From: Flavobacterium hankyongi | GTDB lineage: Bacteria; Bacteroidota; Bacteroidia; Flavobacteriales; Flavobacteriaceae | Direction of reading: 5' to 3' | Length of the DNA stretch: 64,000 bases | Assembly: GCF_036840915.1 (NCBI RefSeq) | Contig: NZ_CP085725.1 | Location: 372,001 to 436,000 of the forward strand | Part shown: positions 25,389-32,435 of the stretch, one piece after another | Layout: each line of letters opens with the position of its first letter | Position numbering within the stretch: position 1 is the first letter of the stretch | The notes under the pieces: model-generated | What the model was told of the DNA's origin: nothing | Databases searched by the model: none | Seen by the model: only the letters and a program-made list of their open reading frames with translations | Made by a program: the position numbers and the translations under genes

Positions 25389-26894
25389 TTAGAAAAATCC
25401 TAATTTATTTTTGTTATATGAGATTAAAATGTTTTTTGTTTGACGGTAATGTGCCAACATCATTTTGTGATTTTCTCTACCAATACCAGATTGTTTATAA
25501 CCCCCAAATGGAGCTCCAGCTGGATAAGCATGATAACAGTTAGTCCAAACCCTTCCTGCATGAATAGCTCTAGGTATTTGATATAATTCGTGAGCATCAC
25601 GAGTCCAGACCCCAGCTCCTAAACCATAAAGAGTATCATTTGCAATTTCTATTGCTTCTTCATTGGTTTTAAAAGTGGTAACGGCTAATACAGGTCCAAA
25701 GATTTCTTCTTGAAAGACTCTCATTTTATTATCTCCTTTAAAAACAGTTGGCTGAATATAATAACCGTTATCTAAATCCCCACCAAATTTGTTTTCATCA
25801 CCACCTATTAGCAATTCGGCACCTTCTTCTTTACCTAATTTGATGTAAGTTAAGATTTTGTCTTTTTGAACTTTTGAAGCCTGAGCTCCCATCATTACAG
25901 TTGGATCAAGCGGATTACCTGTTTTTACTTGTTTTATTCGTTCTAATACTCGGCTTATAAAACTATCGTAAATTGATTCATGAATTAGTAGGCGAGATGG
26001 ACATGTACAAACCTCTCCTTGGTTAAGACAATATAATACAGCACCTTCAATAGCTTTATCTAAAAATTCATCATCTGCATCCATAACAGAGGGGAAGAAA
26101 ATGTTTGGAGATTTTCCGCCAAGTTCAAGTGTTACTGGTACAATGTTTTCGGTAGCATATTGCATTACTAATCTACCAGTTGCTGTAGAACCTGTAAAAG
26201 CAGCTTTTGCAACCTTAGGATTTGTTACCAATGGTCTTCCTAACTCTGAACCAAATCCATTTACTACATTTACAACACCTGGAGGAATAATTGAACCAAT
26301 TAATTCCATTAGTACCATGATTGAAATAGGAGTATTCTCAGCAGGTTTTAATACTACACAGTTCCCTGCAGCAAGAGCAGGTGCCAATTTCCAAACTGCC
26401 ATTAGCAGAGGAAAATTCCAAGGAATTATTTGTGCAACAACTCCTATTGGTTCGTGAACAATTAATGATACGGTGTCATTATCTAATTCGTTTATTGAGC
26501 CTTCTTCTGCTCTTATTACACCAGCAAAATATCTAAAATGGTCAATTGCTAGTGGTATATCTGCTGCTAAAGTTTCTCTTACGGCTTTACCATTATCGAC
26601 AGTTTCGACAGCTGCAAGATATTCTAAATTATCCTCCATTACTTGTGCAATTTTTATGAGCATATTGCTTCTCTCTGTGACAGATACTTTACTCCAAGTT
26701 TTGAAGGCTTCACTCGCCGCATTTACTGCTAATTCGATGTCTTGTACATTTGAATGTGCAGCTTTTGTAAATACTTTTCCGTCTATTGGAGAAAATACAT
26801 CAAAATATTTTCCAGAGGAGGGATTCTTGAACTCTCCGTTAACGAAATTATCGTATTTTTCTTTAAAATTGGGTTTTGAAATTAAATTATCCAT
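25389..26894 (-). CDS. NAD-dependent aldehyde dehydrogenase (ExaC/AldB-like)
   Basis: This 501-aa enzyme has the NAD-binding FTGSTATGR, general base LELGGKSPNIFF and catalytic cysteine in NQGEVCTCPSR. Length and the DUF779 neighbour place it with acetaldehyde/chloroacetaldehyde dehydrogenases. It oxidises short aldehydes to acids. With DUF779 and AraC it forms a compact aldehyde-response cluster that sits inside the accessory region. Confidence 0.92.
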   Translation of the reverse strand: MDNLISKPNFKEKYDNFVNGEFKNPSSGKYFDVFSPIDGKVFTKAAHSNVQDIELAVNAASEAFKTWSKVSVTERSNMLIKIAQVMEDNLEYLAAVETVDNGKAVRETLAADIPLAIDHFRYFAGVIRAEEGSINELDNDTVSLIVHEPIGVVAQIIPWNFPLLMAVWKLAPALAAGNCVVLKPAENTPISIMVLMELIGSIIPPGVVNVVNGFGSELGRPLVTNPKVAKAAFTGSTATGRLVMQYATENIVPVTLELGGKSPNIFFPSVMDADDEFLDKAIEGAVLYCLNQGEVCTCPSRLLIHESIYDSFISRVLERIKQVKTGNPLDPTVMMGAQASKVQKDKILTYIKLGKEEGAELLIGGDENKFGGDLDNGYYIQPTVFKGDNKMRVFQEEIFGPVLAVTTFKTNEEAIEIANDTLYGLGAGVWTRDAHELYQIPRAIHAGRVWTNCYHAYPAGAPFGGYKQSGIGRENHKMMLAHYRQTKNILISYNKNKLGFF

Positions 26895-27092
26895 AATTTT
26901 ATCGTGTTTTTTTTATCAAAAATAAAAACATAAAACAATAAAGTATAGCATAATTTATTCAAGAAATAGCACAAATTAATCAATACGATTTTAGTCTCAA
27001 TAATTATATTGAAACGAAAAATAGATTAGATATTATTTAGGATTTACTTCTAGGTTAGAAATCTAGAGTTGAGTTTATCACATAATTTGAAG

Positions 27093-27120
27093 TCTTGTTA
27101 AGCGATAGTTAGTGGTAGTT
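27093..27120 (-). repeat. Half attC-like motif at the left edge of the second gene block
   Basis: The gene strand reads CCACTAACTATCGCTTAACA just past the GNAT stop codon. This is the same CACTAAC/GCTAAC end motif as at the other separators. No matching partner arm is seen before the aldehyde dehydrogenase gene, so the block seems to be cut here. The rest of 26895-27132 shows nothing recognisable. Confidence 0.4.
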
Positions 27121-27132
27121 GTTTTATTTCTG

Positions 27133-27585
27133 TCATATTTTTAGTTCCATAATTGGCAAATATCTGTCCTTAATTGTTGTTTCAATTTGTCCAACTTTAA
27201 TAAACCCAAAATAATCGTAAAATTTTTCTGCGTTTGGCTCAGAATCTAATATTATTTTTTCTATTTCAGTGTTTTTAATTCTATTCAGAAAATCATTCAT
27301 AAGAAGTTTTCCAAGTCCGCGTCCAATATAATTTGGCAAAACAAATAAGTTGTCGAGTTTTACTTCTTTTTCATTCAAATAGATGTATGAATAGTATCCA
27401 ATAGTTAAATTGTCAACTAATAGTTTGTAAACATTATTTGTTTCAATATAGCTTTTCGTTATTGTCAGTAATTCAGACCAATTTTCCATTTGCTCGTCAG
27501 AATATCCCCAATAAGCTTTTGACTTCTTAGTAATTTCAGTCAAAATTTCGTTGTCTTCTATTGTTGATTTTTTTATTTCCGTCAT
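27133..27585 (-). CDS. GNAT acetyltransferase
   Basis: The 150-aa protein has the GNAT acetyl-CoA loop LPNYIGRGLGKLLMNDFL near residue 89 and a C-terminal YDYFGFIKVGQIE. It starts MTEIKKSTIEDNEIL, as single-domain GNATs do. The substrate is unknown. It sits between attC-like repeats. Confidence 0.82.
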   Translation of the reverse strand: MTEIKKSTIEDNEILTEITKKSKAYWGYSDEQMENWSELLTITKSYIETNNVYKLLVDNLTIGYYSYIYLNEKEVKLDNLFVLPNYIGRGLGKLLMNDFLNRIKNTEIEKIILDSEPNAEKFYDYFGFIKVGQIETTIKDRYLPIMELKI

Positions 27586-27599
27586 TTTTTTACAATTAT

Positions 27600-27726
27600 C
27601 GCTAGCGTTCCGTGGCTTTGCGACTGTTACGATGCAAGCGGACGGATTATTTTCTAATTAAGATAAACGTTTTTCGTGAACACGTAAAAATAAAAACCAG
27701 CTATTGCGAGAAACGGCTGTTGTATC
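27600..27726 (-). repeat. attC-like separator
   Basis: Its left arm (GCGTTCCGTGGCTTTGCGAC) resembles the left arm at 28172. The right arm ends GGCTGTTGTATC at the 3' end of the next gene. Complementary GTCGCAAAG and TTGCGAGAAAC segments can pair imperfectly. The spacer between arms is about 75 bp with no ORF. Confidence 0.45.
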
Positions 27727-28151
27727 TAGTTTTTTTGTTTTAAATCTTCAACTTTTCTAATATCGCAACCAATTACAAAAATTCTACTTCTCATATCATT
27801 CAGTCCTCCATATGGAATTTTATCAATTGAATATTTGACTTCGCGTTTATCCAATTCGGATGTTAAACGATTCAACTCACTATCACTTTTCAGTATCGCA
27901 ATGCAATGACTTTTTGCAGTTAGGTCAGTTTTAATCTGTTCAAAAGCAAAATTAACCGCTTCTTTTTCCGTTGGAAAATATTTTAAGTTTTCTCTTTGTC
28001 CACGTTCAGTATAGTACCAAGAATATAGATTCCCATTTTTTTCGATCCCATAACCTTCATAGATGAAATTACCGTTAATGCTATAACTATTGAAATTATA
28101 ACAATTGTCTTCCATCCATTTTATTAAGTCTATTTCTGTTTCTGGATTCAT
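27726..28151 (-). CDS. Hypothetical protein
   Basis: I do not recognise this 141-aa soluble protein. The first half has tryptophan and tyrosine-rich strands (GNLYSWYYTERGQRENLKYF); the second is alpha/beta. Its size and the setting among GNATs would fit an immunity-type or stress protein, but no motif proves that. Its stop codon region overlaps an attC-like arm. Confidence 0.5.
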   Translation of the reverse strand: MNPETEIDLIKWMEDNCYNFNSYSINGNFIYEGYGIEKNGNLYSWYYTERGQRENLKYFPTEKEAVNFAFEQIKTDLTAKSHCIAILKSDSELNRLTSELDKREVKYSIDKIPYGGLNDMRSRIFVIGCDIRKVEDLKQKN

Positions 28152-28164
28152 TTCTGTAAAATTT

Positions 28165-28362
28165 GGTACAACGTCCCGTGGCTTGGCGATAGTAGCGGAA
28201 AAGAAGGCACAAGAGTTCAGTTTTGCACCACACTAGTATAAGCCAATTTCTATTTGCCAATTTATGAAAAAGAAAATAAAATCGGCTTATGCGGCGAAAG
28301 AAGTACAATTGTTAAAGTCATAACTTCAATCCGCCATTTCGCCAAACCCTTGTTAGCTGTTG
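28165..28362 (-). repeat. attC-like separator, best preserved
   Basis: On the gene strand it begins GCTAACAAGGGTTTGGCGA, followed by GGCGGA. After about 130 bp come TCCGC, then CGCCAAGCC and GACGTTGT. Thus GGTTTGGCG pairs with CGCCAAGCC, GGCGGA with TCCGC, and the ends read AAC...GTT. That is the order R''-L''...L'-R' of integron attC sites. An inner hairpin (ATAAGCC/GGCTTAT) is also present. Confidence 0.6.
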
Positions 28363-28378
28363 CCCGATTATTTTCGGA

Positions 28379-28541
28379 TTAATTGTTATTCAGTTTTTTA
28401 TATAATGTCATAATGTTTCTGTCAAGACCTGTAGAATGACAAACTTTGTTGTTGCAATTTCAATCTTTGCTCTCGTTTATTAACTTCACTATAGTTTTTG
28501 TCACATTGTCAAATTCGATTAGTTTAATCGTTGTGCTGTTT
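28379..28541 (-). pseudogene. Decayed reading frame upstream of an attC-like site
   Basis: Three minus-strand frames joined across two frameshifts read like one protein end: TTIKLIEFDNVTKTIVKLIN, then QRLKLQQQSLSFYR, then LDRNIMTLYKKLNNN and a stop at 28379. No start remains. The gene at 28542 may also be shifted here. Low confidence, from codon pattern only. Confidence 0.35.
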
Positions 28542-28898
28542 TTATCTCAAAAAAGCTAAGGATATAATTATTACTACTTCAATAGTAAAGTATAAAACTC
28601 CATAAATAGTTAGGTTAGTGCTTGAATTAAGAATTATAATAGTAATCAAGCAATAAAGTAAATTAAATATAGCGAGGGTATATAAAAGTGGCTTCGAAAA
28701 TTTTTTATTTGTAAACCAACATACAACACCAAAACAACAAATTGATAATGCAATGATTGCCAAAGTATTTATTTCATAAATATCTACTCCAAAAAATTGG
28801 TTAAAATTCTTAACGACTATGAACAACAAGACAGTTGTTACTGAAGCACCTAAAATGTCAATTAGAATAAGTTGCTTAGGATTTTTTAAGAATTTCAT
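28542..28898 (-). CDS. Small four-TM membrane protein, possibly frameshifted at its end
   Basis: The 118-aa protein has four hydrophobic helices. It stops abruptly after LAFLR inside a run of six T. One extra T would give the ending SLAFFEIKTAQRLN with a stop at 28519. Natural truncation, a homopolymer sequencing error or frameshifting are all possible. The function is unknown. Confidence 0.55.
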   Translation of the reverse strand: MKFLKNPKQLILIDILGASVTTVLLFIVVKNFNQFFGVDIYEINTLAIIALSICCFGVVCWFTNKKFSKPLLYTLAIFNLLYCLITIIILNSSTNLTIYGVLYFTIEVVIIISLAFLR

Positions 28899-28914
28899 TT
28901 TGTGTAATGAGTTT

Positions 28915-28992
28915 GGAACGGGTTACAGCTTTATGTTCACGAGCGTGACGCTCGCGCCTGCAGGGGCATAAAACCCTTGTTAGCGGTTCGTG
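28915..28992 (-). repeat. Short attC-like separator
   Basis: On the gene strand it begins CCGCTAACAAGGGTTTTATG and ends CATAAAGCTGTAACCCGTTC. The arms pair around a strong inner hairpin (GAGCGT/ACGCTC) that belongs to the 26-bp unit shared with 22750-22775. At 78 bp it has the usual length of an integron attC. Confidence 0.55.
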
Positions 28993-29010
28993 CAATTTAT
29001 TTATATGTTT

Positions 29011-29790
29011 TTAACTTTTTGATAGTTGGTCATATATGGTATTGTAATTAAATTTAATGTAGTTTGATGCTGCAGCATTTTGTTGTAATTCATTTAAAAT
29101 ACATTGAAATGCTACTAAATCAGGATTTGAATCAAGCGCAACATATTGTCCTTTTTTAGCTTTTTGTCCGTCAATTGTTATATCCATGTCTCTGAAAATA
29201 ACATATTTACCTATAACATGAATTATATTTGGTCTTTTGTTTAATGGTGTTGGATTATTTGAATAAAAATCGTCAATATGTTTTATAATTGTTTTTATTT
29301 GTAGACCATCGGATGCATAAATTATTTTGTATGGCCAATCTTCGTAGTTGTCCAAATAAAAATCAGGATGTATATTGTTAGTAAGATTTTGTTTGTCTGG
29401 AATTGAAGCAATATTTTTTAATGAATCAATAAGTTCTTTTTTATCCAATTTAGATTTAATTGAAGCAACTCCTAAACATCCATCTACTGGCACAAACGTT
29501 TTTCCATTTTCATCTTTCTTAAGATAGTCAAATCTTGGAGATGTATCGGTAGATATAATTACATCTAACTGTTTTGATTCTGAGCCATCTTCTCCGAATA
29601 AGTAGCCTCCTAAAAAAACATTGCTTTTTGATGGAGAATGTCGTCTTAAAAAGTTAGCAAAGGTTAATTCTCTATGTAATCCAATATCGGATGAGTTTGG
29701 ATAAATGGAAGCTATTTTTGCCTCGGCTTCTAATGCTTGAGCTACTTTTAAAAAATAATCTCTCAATCTATCATAAAATATTTCTGCCAT
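29011..29790 (-). CDS. DUF6602 family, nuclease-like protein
   Basis: The 259-aa protein has the DUF6602 pattern: GLHRELTFANFLRRHSP, then GGYLFGEDGSESKQLDVIIS, then LGVASIKSKLDKKELIDSLK. The layout resembles PD-(D/E)XK nucleases, with D in QLDVII and K in SIKSKL, but the usual acid before the lysine appears to be serine. Activity is uncertain. It is the right-most gene of the same-strand array. Confidence 0.65.
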   Translation of the reverse strand: MAEIFYDRLRDYFLKVAQALEAEAKIASIYPNSSDIGLHRELTFANFLRRHSPSKSNVFLGGYLFGEDGSESKQLDVIISTDTSPRFDYLKKDENGKTFVPVDGCLGVASIKSKLDKKELIDSLKNIASIPDKQNLTNNIHPDFYLDNYEDWPYKIIYASDGLQIKTIIKHIDDFYSNNPTPLNKRPNIIHVIGKYVIFRDMDITIDGQKAKKGQYVALDSNPDLVAFQCILNELQQNAAASNYIKFNYNTIYDQLSKS

Positions 29791-29846
29791 AATTTATTAC
29801 TACAATTTCTGAATTTTTAGCCGCCAATTCTTCTCGTTTGGCATGC

Positions 29847-29968
29847 ATGACCGCTAACTCTTAAATATACGCAATAGCATATTTTGCAATATATCGAGTT
29901 CCTTTTATTTACAGCTAATATAAGAAAAACCACACAGAAAATACATTGTCCTTTTTGTGTGGTTTAAT
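29847..29968. repeat. 122-bp direct repeat, copy 2
   Basis: This is the second copy of 23571-23692 with three mismatches. It contains the same terminator hairpin and is followed after 24 bp by the mnmE attachment core. It marks the mnmE-downstream flank of the 24.5-kb element. Confidence 0.9.
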
Positions 29969-29992
29969 GTTATGTTTTATAAATTTCAGGTT

Positions 29993-30008
29993 TTACTTCC
30001 CGATACAA
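29993..30008. other. Attachment core, left end of integrative element (att2)
   Basis: TTACTTCCCGATACAA is identical to the last codons of mnmE at 54532-54547 and to att1 at 23719. It separates chromosomal repeat DNA on the left from element DNA on the right. Confidence 0.9.
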
Positions 30009-30045
30009 TATTTGAAGTTAGTAGTATTTATAATGCTTTACAAGG

Positions 30046-30060
30046 TTTGGGCAACAAATA
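30046..30060. promoter_or_regulatory. Candidate integrase arm site, left end
   Basis: TTTGGGCAACAAATA lies 38 bp inside the left core. Near-identical copies lie at 54393, 54414 and 54456 at the right end. Shared sequence at both ends of an integrating element suggests integrase or excisionase binding. Confidence 0.55.
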
Positions 30061-30139
30061 AGCATCAAATTCTTATAAATAAAGACTTAAAAACAAGTAA
30101 ATAAAGGAAAGTTGATTTATTTGTCAGCATGTAAATATA

Positions 30140-30168
30140 TAAAAAAAGTCGCTACTATGAGCGACTTA
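30140..30168 (-). terminator. Rho-independent terminator of the DUF6266 gene
   Basis: The stem AGTCGCT/AGCGACT at 30147-30166 is followed on the minus strand by seven T. It lies 20 bp after the stop codon. Confidence 0.85.
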
Positions 30169-30186
30169 ATTCTAAGTAATTTAAAC

Positions 30187-30831
30187 TTATCCTGCGATTT
30201 GAGAGCCTAAATACATGCTGTTTGATAGTTGTGTTCCATCAGCCGACATAAACGCTATAAAAAGCTCTAAAGTGTCTCCTGCATAGGTAGTTGGAATAGC
30301 TACGTTGTAAGAACCATCAACACGAGTGTTCCCATCCCCAACAATTGAAACAGATTCTTTTTTAGCTGGGTTGTAAACTAACAACATTACTTTATCAGTA
30401 GCATTTGCATTACTCTCAGCCGAGTTGTCTCCCCAAGTGAATGTAACCTCTCCAGAAGTTGAAGCATCAGCTGAAGGGTTTAAAGGCATTGATAAACCAC
30501 CTCTACTCAAAAGTGCTAATGTGTAATCTACAATGTAATCAGGATCTACTCCTGTAATTGCATTGTTTAAGATGTAAGACATTGCAGCATTAAACTCAGT
30601 CTTTTTGTTTGCAAGGTTTCTGTAACCTGCTTTAACAAAAGGCTTAATCGCTTGTAAAAACTCTAAAGTCACAGTAAATTTTGTTCTTTGCATTACTTGA
30701 CCTGCTGTTCTCGGATTTGCAACATTTGAAGGTTTAACTCTGATGTAGTCAATCCCTTTCCAGTTACCACCAATAACATTACCTACTTTACCTGATACTC
30801 CTCCTAGAATACCTTGATTAATTTTTCCCAT
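30187..30831 (-). CDS. DUF6266 family protein
   Basis: The start at 30831 gives MGKINQGILGGVSGKVGNVIGG, the family's usual N-terminus; the longer frame to 30900 adds an unrelated tail. The protein has a phage-like N-terminal motif (RTAGQVMQRTKF) and a beta-sandwich C-terminal half. DUF6266 is common on Bacteroidota mobile elements. Its function is unknown. It is an independent unit with its own terminator. Confidence 0.75.
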   Translation of the reverse strand: MGKINQGILGGVSGKVGNVIGGNWKGIDYIRVKPSNVANPRTAGQVMQRTKFTVTLEFLQAIKPFVKAGYRNLANKKTEFNAAMSYILNNAITGVDPDYIVDYTLALLSRGGLSMPLNPSADASTSGEVTFTWGDNSAESNANATDKVMLLVYNPAKKESVSIVGDGNTRVDGSYNVAIPTTYAGDTLELFIAFMSADGTQLSNSMYLGSQIAG

Positions 30832-31076
30832 TTGGATTAAAAATTTAAGAATTAAAAATTTGTTTGGACTTGATACGGCTTTGTCCAAGAGCTGTACCAT
30901 TTGTGTAAATATAGGGCAATAATTGTGCTAAACTCTTGTAAAATAAGGCTTTGCAGTCGTTTGCGTTCTGTTGCTTTGTATGAGTTATGACAAGTTATTT
31001 ATGACAAAGTGCAAAATAATGCAGGGACATTTTTTTAGTGTCATATATGACAAACTTTCAATGTGAATTTTAAAGA

Positions 31077-31101
31077 AAAAGCCCGAAAAAATCGGGCTGG
31101 G
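31077..31101 (-). terminator. Rho-independent terminator of the DUF6943 gene
   Basis: The stem AGCCCGA/TCGGGCT is followed on the minus strand by a T run, immediately after the stop codon at 31103. Confidence 0.85.
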
Positions 31102-31102
31102 A

Positions 31103-31552
31103 TTAGAGGTAATAATGAAGTATTGCAGCTTTTAATCTTTCTATGGTGTCTAAATTTTTGCTGTAGATAGTTGATAGACTTTCTAGTTTTTTGAGTTTTT
31201 CGACATTTTCAGTGTGTTTTTTGTGTTCCTTGTAGATATGTAACACTTTATTTCTGAAATTGCTTTTAAACTCCTGTAATCGAAGAAACGGAATAACTGA
31301 ACCGACTAAGTGTTGATACCAGAATTTTGATTTCCATAAGCTTAATGCTATCCAATAGAGGTTTTCGGCTTCTTCTTCGGTTTTTACCAGTATTACGAAG
31401 CAGTTCGGGCAAGGTTCTTTTAGAGGTTTTCCGCTATTATTTCCTTTGCTTAAAACGAAGAAGTGGGGTTGGCTGTAAACTCTGTCTTTTTGGTGTGTAA
31501 ATACGTTGTGATAAGTCATAATATCGGATTTAAAGTTATGCTCGCATTTCAT
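31103..31552 (-). CDS. DUF6943 family protein
   Basis: The 149-aa protein has the family core YSQPHFFVLSKGNNSGKPL, then EPCPNCFVIL and GSVIPFLRLQEF. DUF6943 proteins are frequent on Bacteroidota integrative elements and have no known role. The start could also be M12 at 31519. It is separated from the defence operon by an 880-bp gap. Confidence 0.75.
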   Translation of the reverse strand: MKCEHNFKSDIMTYHNVFTHQKDRVYSQPHFFVLSKGNNSGKPLKEPCPNCFVILVKTEEEAENLYWIALSLWKSKFWYQHLVGSVIPFLRLQEFKSNFRNKVLHIYKEHKKHTENVEKLKKLESLSTIYSKNLDTIERLKAAILHYYL

Positions 31553-31877
31553 GCTTCGCCATAAAATTTTTCAAAAGAAAAAAGGAAAAAAAAGAAAGCC
31601 ATCTGTTCTAGTGAAGGGTTTCAAAAAAGCAAGTTTTTTTAAAAAAATACTACCCATATGGTTGAACTGGAATAGGGTTTTCGTTGTTTAATCGGGAAGT
31701 GGATTGGAAATTTTTGGGTGGAGATTTTTTTAAAAACCGTAGGCTTGAACTTGCTTTTCTGTAAACCCGAAACTTACCTTTGCATTCTTTTTTTTATTTT
31801 TTTTGTTTTGTTTCCTTGACTTAATCGGGAGTTGTTTTTTGGTGGGATTTTCTTTTTGAATTGGGTAGTTGTGAAAG

Positions 31878-31960
31878 GGTAACAAATTTTATGGGATGGA
31901 TATAAAAACCATTGAAAAATCAAATAAAACTGCTTTATATCCAGCACAAAAATTTGTTAC
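31878..31960. repeat. Imperfect inverted repeat
   Basis: GGTAACAAATTTT at 31878-31890 pairs with AAAATTTGTTAC at 31949-31960. GGATATAAA at 31898-31906 pairs with TTTATATCC at 31934-31942. The arms extend over about 28 bp with small bulges. Confidence 0.75.
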
Positions 31961-32118
31961 TCTTTCTTGGTTTTGATTTTTGAGGGTGCAAGAGTGTTGA
32001 TTGAAATTAGGGTTTTCAATGCTTGCTGAAGTGTTGTTATGGAATTGTATTGCACCTTCAAAAAACAATGAAAATACTGTTCCTATTTCGGGTGGGAGCG
32101 TTGGAGTGCGGCTATTTT

Positions 32119-32202
32119 ACATAATGAAATTATAGTTCAAAAAAATAACGTTTTTCCAATATTATCTCTTTTTTTTGAACTATAATGTTGCCATCATTAT
32201 GT
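32119..32202. repeat. Imperfect inverted repeat near the end of the defence operon
   Basis: ACATAATG plus ATTATAGTTCAAAAAAA on the left pairs with TTTTTTTGAACTATAAT plus CATTATGT on the right. The inner arms are near perfect over 17 bp. It can form a long A/T-rich stem and lies about 230 bp past the DrmB stop codon. Confidence 0.8.
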
Positions 32203-32435
32203 AAATATAGCTTGGGAGTGGTTTTAGTGTTGGGTTTCAGCTCTTGTTTTTGGGTTGGGAGTGCAGTGCTTTTATCTGGCTGTTTTTTGTGCGATGGGGT
32301 TGGGAGAATAAAACAGACAAGGAAAAGTACTGCACATAGGGAAAAACAAGTGCTGAGAGCGGTGGGAGAAACCACTTGAGCGTTGGGGAGCGTTGGGCTG
32401 GGTGGGATGCAAATACGACTGCCCTTAGGGCTAAC

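Larger units (their letters stand above)
29791..30186. other. Junction between the accessory array and the integrative element
   Basis: No gene is seen. In order, the stretch holds a half attC-like motif (29818-29860), the second 122-bp repeat, the left attachment core, an arm-type site (30046-30060), and the terminator of the DUF6266 gene. Confidence 0.8.
31553..32435. other. Long intergenic region with several inverted repeats
   Basis: No convincing gene is seen in 883 bp. The stretch has higher G on the plus strand and holds short arms (31625-31636 with 31747-31758), a large inverted repeat at 31878-31960 and another at 32119-32202. A direct-repeat pair, TAATCGGGA, lies at 31690 and 31823. 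It is the downstream end of the defence operon and could hold terminators, a non-coding RNA, or a transfer or replication origin. Confidence 0.6.

Noticed and set aside
26101..26925. Long plus-strand ORFs opposite the aldehyde dehydrogenase
   Set aside because: They are antisense shadows of a well conserved enzyme and have no start signals or family features.
32130..32379. Short ORFs on both strands in the repeat-rich gap
   Set aside because: They overlap each other and an inverted repeat, and their composition reflects the G-rich strand rather than coding.
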